Positions 7,225 to 12,981 of a stretch of DNA of 12,981 nucleotides are shown piece after piece. Within the stretch, counting starts at the first letter, position 1. Every line of letters starts with the position of its first letter. A model generated the notes under the pieces. It did no database searches. It was not told where the DNA came from and saw nothing but the letters and a program-made list of their open reading frames with translations. Source of the stretch: Thalassiosira profunda (Eukaryota; Bacillariophyta; Thalassiosirophyceae; Thalassiosirales; Thalassiosiraceae); assembly GCA_036939355.1 (NCBI GenBank), contig JALLAP010000430.1, forward strand, positions 1-12,981, given 5' to 3'. The position numbers were made by a program, and so were the translations under genes.

Positions 7225-7758
7225 GGCGGTTGCAGAGCAACTCGTCTCGTGGATTGTATTTGGATTTAAGTATGAGCTTTGGCGGACAAGAGGTCGGATC
7301 ATCCGCGCTGTCTTGGTGATGAGCGACCACGACGGTGAAGAGCAAACCAGAAGCTGCACAATTCTGTCTGCGACCCTCAGACAGTTTGGAGTACCGATGA
7401 TATGTACTAAAGATCAGTTTCGAGCCTCAAAGAACAACCTGATAACTGCAACCCTGCATGCACTTTTTGCAACGAAGCGGCTGATGTGTCGTCCTCCAGG
7501 CCTTGAACTTTCCTCTCGGACGTCAATCTTGAGACAACAGGCCTCAGCGTGCCGATGTCGAGCCGACGGGTGAATGAAGCGGCCCATACCAGGCTTGCTG
7601 GGAGGGGCCGATCTCTCTCAACGCCAACCTGCCCCAAATTTTGTCTCAATGATTGCACAAATGCGGGCGAGCGCAGCGCCCTCATTCATATTACATGCAC
7701 CTTGTCGTCTGCATCTCAACAGAGCGAACAGCAACGGCCAACACATATCACCACCGCG
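7225..7758. promoter_or_regulatory. Divergent promoter between the RRxS-repeat gene and the receptor gene
   Basis: About 530 nt lie between the two start codons. I see no convincing gene here; the longer open frames on the plus strand only run into the receptor's coding exon in shifted frames. Elements seen are a perfect 7-bp inverted repeat (7364-7384) and GACGTCA at 7519-7525, which contains the ACGTCA half of a cAMP-response-type element. Several upstream ATGs precede the receptor start, including two in frame at 7549 and 7555 with no stop in between. Confidence 0.5.
7364..7384. repeat. Perfect inverted repeat, 7-bp arms with 7-bp loop
   Basis: CTGTCTG and CAGACAG flank the heptamer CGACCCT. 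It lies 140 nt upstream of the start of the RRxS-repeat gene and about 375 nt upstream of the receptor start. It could be a dimeric factor site or, if transcribed in a leader, a small hairpin. Confidence 0.65.
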
Positions 7759-10700
7759 ATGCCACCCCCTGCTCCCGCCGGCGCTCTCTCGGTCGGAGGT
7801 TTCGCCGCCTCGGCATGCACCGCCCTCCTCCTCTCCACATTCTTCCTGCCCTCGGCGCGCGCCCAGCACCTCGACGGGACCGCCTGCCGCCTCGCGACGT
7901 TGCTCCCCTTCACCGACGAACGTCCCTCCATCGTCGCGCCGCACGGCGACCCCGCCATCTCTTACGGGTACGGCAAGTGGCCCGATCAGGCGACGTTGGG
8001 CAAGGCCTCCTTCTCGCTCCTTGCGGCAGCGGAGATGGCTCGACGACACTTCAACGCGAGGGACGGAACGGTGGTGCCCGAGCTGGCGACGGAGCTGGAC
8101 GGGTGCGACGTCCAATTGGTCGCCGGCGACGGTAATAATTCGTCGTGGGTCTTCGACTCTGGCTACTCCCGCAGCCGCACCGTCGATCAGCTCCTGCCTC
8201 TGGTGTCGGATCCCGCGTCGGCCGAGAAGGTCTGCGCGGTGATGTGAGTTGCATACATAGGTCTCGTTTAGTTGCATCTCTGCCCTTGCAAAGGCGCGCT
8301 CATGTCACGTGTCCATTCTCTCTGCAGAGGGCCGATTGACCCGAAAGCGCACGGGGGCGCGTCGGTCCTCACGGAGAGCCTCCGGGTGCCCGAATTGGGA
8401 TTCGCCACGATCGACCGGCGGCTCGAGCGAGTGGACGCCTTCCCGACCTTTTTGCGGACGATTCCGGCGGCGACGGACTTCAGCGCGAAGATTGGCAACC
8501 TGGTGGGGCGGGACATTTGGAAGCGAGAATATGTCGCGATTGTGTACGATCAGAGCGATTACGGAGAGCAGTTCGAGGACGCGCTCGAGGACGCGGAGGA
8601 CCTCCTGGGCTACGCGACCGTGACGGAGCACATCGTGGAGGGCGACGACGAGAGCATTTACGGCTCGTTGGGCGAGGCGAAGGACAAGGGCTTCCGGACG
8701 ATTCTCCTCGTGACGGACCGTCCTGCCTTCTTGAACGACATTGCGCGCATTGCCGAGGAGCTGGAGATGTTGGGCGATAACGATTACTTTTGGCTGATTT
8801 CAGGGGCGGCGTTTCCTCCGGCCATGCGGGATGTGATGCAATACGAGGCCGATTCTCCGATTGACAAGATGCTTCGTGGAGCGGCACTCTTCACGAACTA
8901 CGACCCATTCGTGTACAGTCCTGACGAAGATGCATTCCTCAAAGCGTGGAGGCAGCAGGACGAGTCTCTGGCCACGTATGTTGCTAATGAGCTGCAGCCG
9001 CTGGACAGCGACGGTCAACAGTATTACATACCAGAAGCTGCATCGTACTTTCAGACGGAGACGCCGACCGAATACGCATCGTTCATTTACGACTCTGTCA
9101 TTGCGGCTGGAATGGGAGCCTGCCGGGCTGCCTCGCTCCCGGCCTCGGAAGAAGACGACGCTCACTACCGTGGCATACAATCTAGCGAGTTCAGTGGAGC
9201 TAGCGGGATGTTTTCAATGATGGGCAACACCCGGGATCCCAGTGGCACACGCTTTGGGGTGTACAACGTTCGCCCGGGCCCCATCGAAGGAACTGCAAGG
9301 TCGTATGAAACCGTGCTGACCTCAATCTGGGACTCGTCCTACACGACGAACGCATACGGTGAGGAGGTGGATGGAGGTGCGTGGAGAAACGTGGATGGTG
9401 CTGAGTTCATCTTCTACGACGGGTCTACCGAGCAGCCAACACCTCTGCGCACGGTGGCCAACGACCATACCCTCTCCGACAGCATCCAGATTACCGGCCT
9501 CTTTCTATCGTCCTTTGCCATGTTCCTGTGCATTGCAACGGGATTCTTCGTGCTCTCGAAGCGAAAGCACAAGCATATCAAAGCATCGCAGCCCGAGTTT
9601 TGCTTGATGTTGTGCGCTGGAGCCACGTTCGTGGCGGCGTCCCTCATCTTCGTGTCGGTACGTTTTGGTTGTGATGCGCTGCTGCGAACGAGCGTGCCCT
9701 CACCTTTGCATTCAATTACAGTTCGACGAGTCCGATGGCTTTTCGGAGGAACGTCTAAGCGCGATGTGTACCACTGCGCCATGGTTCTTTGTCGTTGGCT
9801 ACTTGACGATGTTTTGCGCCCTCTTCTCCCAGCTTGTGAGTGCATCGTGGCTCAAGAACAGCGTGTTGTTGACTTGGCATTCCTAAACCTTTGTCTATTT
9901 GCTCGTATCGCAGTGGAGACTCAGTAAGGTCCTCTCGATCCGGAGGCAGCAGGTGCAGATCAAGAATGTCCTCGGGCCATTTGCCGCTATCATTCTTTGC
10001 AGTCTCGTCGTCCTCACTGTGTGGACAATCATTGATCCGTTCATCTGGACTCGCAACACAATATCTGGTGAGTACCTATGGTATATCTCTTTGCGCTGGT
10101 CTCAGTTGGGTGTCGTTACCTCTCACACTGCGAGCATGTCCTTCTCGAAGGCATTGAGATGGAAGATGGAGAGGCGAAGAAGAACACGGACGAGCAACTG
10201 GAGACGTATGGTGGCTGTGCGAGCGTCAACTACGGAATCGCTCCGTTTCTTGTTCCGCTAGGCTTGCTCTTCGCCCTCGTTATTGGCCTCACAGCTGCGT
10301 TTAGCTGGAAGCTCAAAGGCGTATCGGACGACTTTGCCGACAGCAAACTGATCTTCTTTGGGATATTCACGCATATCGAGACCTGGATGCTTGGTGGTAA
10401 GATACTGGGCATATGTTGTGCAATGATTTTGCTTGTTCCGTCTCAACTTATAATTGCCTCCAACGTAGTGCCCATCCTGATCATCACCAATAGTGTGTCA
10501 AAGGATGCATTCTACTTTACTGTCGCTGCGTTAGCCTTCATCTTCTCAATGTCACTTGTGGCATGCGTCATTTGGCCGAAAATTTACTTCTATCTTCGGG
10601 ATACTTACTTCGGTGGCCCAGGAAGATCGAATGTTGTGTCGTCTCTTGGGATTAATGGAAGCACTCGCGTGTCTGGGCTAAACATCAGCCCTGACGCCGG

Positions 10701-10998
10701 ACGAATGATAGAGTTGGAGTCTCAGGTTTCGAGGCTCAAGATGCAGCTTGAAGAGAAAGATTCCGAGATGAGGAGGCTGAGCACCAGTATGGAGCGAGAT
10801 GCATCTCTCGAGGTCAAGGTGCTCAAGTTGCAACAGCAGCTGGAAGAGAAGGAAGCCGAAGTCTTCAGGTTATCTGCCAGTCGTCGGACAAGTGATTTGG
10901 AGTCGCAGGTATCTCTGATTCAACGCGAAGTTGAGGAGGAGCGGGAGGCCAACGCCACGCCCAGTACTGCTGATTTAAGCGCGTCGCCTTTGGAATAG
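7759..10998 (+). CDS. Class C GPCR-like receptor (GABA-B receptor-like) with C-terminal coiled coil
   Basis: Six exons: 7759-8243, 8328-9657, 9722-9835, 9914-10067, 10151-10396 and 10469-10998, giving 952 residues. Introns: 8244-8327 (GTGAGT/CAG), 9658-9721 (GTACGT/CAG), 9836-9913 (GTGAGT/CAG), 10068-10150 (GTGAGT/AAG) and 10397-10468 (GTAAGA/TAG). The phase closes throughout. Residues 1-35 are a signal peptide (cut likely after ARA). Residues ~45-530 form a periplasmic-binding-like ligand domain (VIGPIDP, FLRTIPAATDF, YDQSDYGEQF), with N-glycosylation sequons at 126-127. Seven membrane segments lie at about 549-571, 586-605, 623-643, 663-684, 724-746, 761-783 and 791-815. Conserved-looking landmarks are W644RLSKVL after TM3, DPFIW after TM4 and FADSK before TM6. 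Residues ~856-937 form a coiled coil, as in animal GABA-B receptors, which suggests dimerisation. The ligand is unknown. The start at 7759 is chosen because it puts the signal peptide at the N-terminus. Confidence 0.88.
10397..10468 (+). other. Read-through-capable 72-nt intron in the receptor gene
   Basis: The donor GTAAGA follows codons for WMLG, and the acceptor CCAACGTAG precedes VPILII. Removing it restores the spacing of GABA-B-type TM6. The intron is 72 nt (24 codons) without an in-frame stop, so retention would insert 24 mainly hydrophobic residues without changing the frame. Its lower GC and pyrimidine-rich 3' half distinguish it from flanking coding sequence. Confidence 0.7.
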
Positions 10999-11070
10999 GG
11001 CAGTATGATACGCTGCTTGTGTTTGCACCAATGAGCTAATAATTGTGCTATTAGGGGAATACGTACCATT
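10999..11070. other. Very short convergent 3' spacer
   Basis: Only 72 nt separate the stop codons of the receptor and the carrier gene. The two 3' UTRs therefore probably overlap or are extremely short. There is an AT-richer part at 11035-11075 and no canonical AATAAA. Confidence 0.6.
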
Positions 11071-12471
11071 CTATTCGTTGCTCTCGTTGTTCGTCAACCT
11101 CCGCTGGATGCTGATCTTTGCCAATTGGCTCCGTTTCTCCCGCTCAGCCTCTGTCTCGATCCACCCCTGTATCGTATCGAAGGCCGTGAAGCTGATTGAG
11201 AACGCAATTGGACCCTTCACCCAGTTCATCGAAACCCCTTTGTAGAAGCCACGCACGCCCTGCTCCTCGAACAAGTGTCGCATTGTTGTGACCATGGAGG
11301 GCGGTTTGTGGTGATGTTGTTGCGGAGTTGCCGTTGCAGTGCTACTGGCCACGCTTTGAGCAGCGCCCTCGGCAGTGCCGCCCGCAGCCTCGACGGCGAC
11401 CCCCGACGAATTCCCGGCCGCGTTTAATCTTCGCCCGCCGAACTCCCGCTGTATCTCCTCGGGCGGCATTTCGTCCACGCACGGCTTCACGTCCGAGACG
11501 CCGCTAAAGTTGACTGCCGCCGACTCCGTCCCGCTCGTGGGCACGATGCCAATCGTTTGCATCCGTCTCCGCGTCACCTCCAGGGGATACGCCAGCGTTT
11601 GCGCGAACAGCCCCGACAGGGCCCCGCACTGCAGCTTCTCCACCGTGGTGGGCTCCCGCTGCATGACGTGCGCCACCTGCCGCTTCGCCTGCTCGTTGAT
11701 CGTGAATGCCATGCCACTGTAGGGCAGGATGCCCAGCATCGTGGGCGTGATGCCCCGATACAATCCACGGGCGCCGCCCGTCTCGAAGCTGTGTTTTAGA
11801 ACGTACCCGATCCCTTTGGATGAGGACGACCTTTTCGTATGTCCAATGCCCAATTTGGCGTCCAATTTCGACGCCTCACACCCCTCTATTATCTTTGGGG
11901 GCTTCTTTTGCTTTCGGAGGACCGCCAACTGCGCCCTGGCCAAATCCAGGGGATATGTAAATAGCACGGACACCGTCCCGGCCATCATTCCAGAGACCAA
12001 GCTCTCTATGGGTGTGAGCCCTCCCTTCTTGCCCCCATCGGCAGAAATTGTCGCTCTCTTTGCAATCGTGCCCCTGTGGCTCAGCGTCGTGGCCGCCGTC
12101 TGCCCGCCCGCCACATCGGCATAAGTTTTTCGCTTCCGCTCTCCCAAAAAGTGCACCTTGCAATAGTCGAAGACCATGAACTGTATGCCACTGTAGGGAA
12201 ACACCCGTATCATTGTGGCGGTGTTGCCCTTCCACAGCGCCGCCCATCCCTCCTTCTCGACGATGGAGTAGGCGACGCGGGGCACGTCTCTCAGGCGGAA
12301 GCGGGCCGAGGTCACCTGATACAGGATCTTGATACGGTCGATTGGCGCGACGAACGATTTGGCGAGCATCCCCGCGAGGCCGCCGGCGACGAGGTTGCGG
12401 AGTTCTTTTGGGAGGGAGCGGACAGCCGCGAGGGCGGGGCCACCATCCCCGGCGGCGCTGGAGGTCGCCAT
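11071..12471 (-). CDS. Mitochondrial carrier, coenzyme A transporter type (SLC25A42/SLC25A16/Leu5 group)
   Basis: A single exon encodes 466 residues from the ATG at 12471. The three carrier repeats carry the signatures PIDRIK (43-48), PLDLAR (174-179) and PLEVTR (296-301). Subfamily clues are WKGNTATMIRVFPYSGIQF (80-98), a GILPYSGMAF block (247-256), YPLEVTRRRMQTIGI (295-309) and YKGVSMNWVKGPIAFSISF (410-428). The last two closely match what I recall of SLC25A42-type carriers, which bring CoA into the mitochondrial matrix in exchange for adenine nucleotides. The protein is clearly longer than the usual ~300-330 residues because of enlarged loops. An ~80-residue Gly/Ala/Ser/Thr/Gln/His-rich stretch (about 311-390) lies inside repeat 3, and a basic Ser-rich insertion (about 185-220) lies inside repeat 2. 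No intron with good borders was evident in these loops, so I treat them as coding. The membrane and transport family is certain; the substrate is well supported but inferred. Confidence 0.9.
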   Translation of the reverse strand: MATSSAAGDGGPALAAVRSLPKELRNLVAGGLAGMLAKSFVAPIDRIKILYQVTSARFRLRDVPRVAYSIVEKEGWAALWKGNTATMIRVFPYSGIQFMVFDYCKVHFLGERKRKTYADVAGGQTAATTLSHRGTIAKRATISADGGKKGGLTPIESLVSGMMAGTVSVLFTYPLDLARAQLAVLRKQKKPPKIIEGCEASKLDAKLGIGHTKRSSSSKGIGYVLKHSFETGGARGLYRGITPTMLGILPYSGMAFTINEQAKRQVAHVMQREPTTVEKLQCGALSGLFAQTLAYPLEVTRRRMQTIGIVPTSGTESAAVNFSGVSDVKPCVDEMPPEEIQREFGGRRLNAAGNSSGVAVEAAGGTAEGAAQSVASSTATATPQQHHHKPPSMVTTMRHLFEEQGVRGFYKGVSMNWVKGPIAFSISFTAFDTIQGWIETEAEREKRSQLAKISIQRRLTNNESNE

Positions 12472-12752
12472 TGATGCTCTGCCCCACCACAGTTTGTGTA
12501 GTCCGCGTTCCGATACACAGCCGAGCTCCGACGCCCCACGTATTCTCCAGACTGCCTGACGACTACTATCCCGACGCCCCCAGGCCGCCGGATTTTTGTG
12601 GCTTGAAATGAAATGGCGGGAAGCATATTTCCTTCATCCCTTCCCCTTAACCTTCCTTCCCTTCACCTTCACCTTGCTTCCCTTCACCCTCCACAGCCTC
12701 CACCTCCACGTTGAAGCCAAAGCAACCTCCTCCTCTCACTTTGACCGCCGCA
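12472..12752. promoter_or_regulatory. Divergent promoter between the mitochondrial carrier and a plastid-targeted protein
   Basis: This is 281 nt between two start codons on opposite strands, linking one mitochondrial and one plastid gene. It contains GGCGGGAA at 12615-12622, resembling an E2F half-site, and a long pyrimidine-rich tract just upstream of the plus-strand start. No TATA box is clear. Confidence 0.5.
12628..12709 (+). repeat. Pyrimidine-rich tract with an 11-bp direct repeat
   Basis: The plus strand is nearly all C and T here. The 11-mer TTCCCTTCACC occurs at 12657-12667 and again at 12678-12688, 21 bp apart. A CTCCACAG at 12688-12695 could act as a splice acceptor for a 5'-UTR intron. 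Otherwise the tract may be a core promoter or leader element. Confidence 0.6.
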
Positions 12753-12981
12753 ATGAAGACGTCCGCCCCCACCGTCGCGGCCTGCGCCGCCGCCCTCGCC
12801 GCCGCCGCGGACGCCTTCTCCACCGCCCCGGCCAGACCCGCGTCGATATCGCGACCGCACGAATTGCAATCGCCCACCTCGCTCGACATGTTCAGCGGCG
12901 GCGCCCTCGACGTCGTGGAAGAGGAAGACGACGAGCAGCGCGCCCAGATCGAGCAAATGGCCAAGGCGATGGGAATGTCCG
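12753..12981 (+). CDS. Predicted plastid-targeted protein, N-terminal part only
   Basis: The ATG at 12753 (A at -3) opens a frame that runs off the right edge, giving 76 residues. Residues 1-21 form an alanine-rich signal peptide. The likely cleavage site ADA|FSTAP carries phenylalanine at +1, as in the ASAFAP motif of diatom plastid preproteins. A Ser/Pro/Arg-rich transit segment (about 22-44) follows. A bipartite presequence directs proteins through the ER into the complex plastid. The visible mature part starts near LDMFSGGA, has an acidic run (VVEEEDDE, 54-61) and then an amphipathic helix (AQIEQMAKAMGMS). I do not recognise the family from this fragment. Confidence 0.75.
   Translation, partial: MKTSAPTVAACAAALAAAADAFSTAPARPASISRPHELQSPTSLDMFSGGALDVVEEEDDEQRAQIEQMAKAMGMS

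Noticed and set aside
6446..7269. Three long plus-strand open frames (221-246 residues)
   Set aside because: They overlap one another and the RRxS gene. They are arginine- or alanine-rich shadows without recognisable motifs, while the minus frame has repeated phosphorylation motifs and a phase-matched splice start.
7549..7758. In-frame N-terminal extension of the receptor from an ATG at 7549 or 7555
   Set aside because: It would add about 70 residues and bury the signal peptide, which fits well at the N-terminus when translation starts at 7759.
10068..10105. Alternative 38-nt intron in the receptor using the CAG at 10103-10105
   Set aside because: The phase would match, but 38 nt is well below the other introns here (64-115 nt). 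The AAG acceptor at 10148-10150 gives 83 nt with a pyrimidine-rich run before it.

Overview
This looks like a piece of nuclear genome from a stramenopile alga, most likely a centric diatom close to Thalassiosira. The evidence is: very short spliceosomal introns (64-115 nt, GTRNGT-type donors, CAG/AAG/TAG acceptors); a gene made only of helicase-associated (HA) repeats; an F-box/leucine-rich-like family that I recall as abundant in Thalassiosira; a GABA-B-like class C receptor; and a signal-plus-transit presequence with the diatom plastid 'A|F' cleavage motif. The species assignment is inference. I see no mobile element, RNA gene, CRISPR array or viral gene.

Layout. 1-491 (+): 3' end of a Nudix hydrolase. 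672-1565 (+): calmodulin-binding IQ plus F-box-like protein. 1688-3559 (-): four-exon tyrosine-aminotransferase-like enzyme. 3560-4000: its upstream region, with two interrupted palindromes. 4001-5146 (-): four-repeat HA-domain protein. 5448-6068 (+): small secretory-pathway coiled-coil protein ending in an ER-retention tetrapeptide. 6206-7224 (-): basic protein with four RRxS-type phosphorylation motifs and probably a 5-nt first coding exon. 7225-7758: divergent promoter region. 7759-10998 (+): seven-exon, six-intron-model class C GPCR-like receptor as written here has six coding exons and five introns between exons 1-6. 11071-12471 (-): mitochondrial carrier of the coenzyme A transporter type. 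12472-12752: second divergent promoter. 12753-12981 (+): start of a plastid-targeted protein cut by the window edge.

The receptor gene model is: exons 7759-8243, 8328-9657, 9722-9835, 9914-10067, 10151-10396, 10469-10998 (six exons, five introns). All nine introns in the window were found by joining conserved protein blocks across GT-AG boundaries with matching phase; none is confirmed by transcripts.

The genes are independent eukaryotic transcription units, closely packed (convergent stop codons 72-137 nt apart), and do not form an operon or an evident pathway. The most suggestive pairing is the receptor with the divergently transcribed multi-phosphosite protein, but a functional link is only a hypothesis. 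I did not find a clear new multi-gene system. The best leads are single-gene oddities: a possible micro-exon, an intron in the receptor that can be read through in frame, a KEEL-terminated lumenal coiled coil, and an HA-repeat protein whose best start codon creates an N-myristoylation motif.
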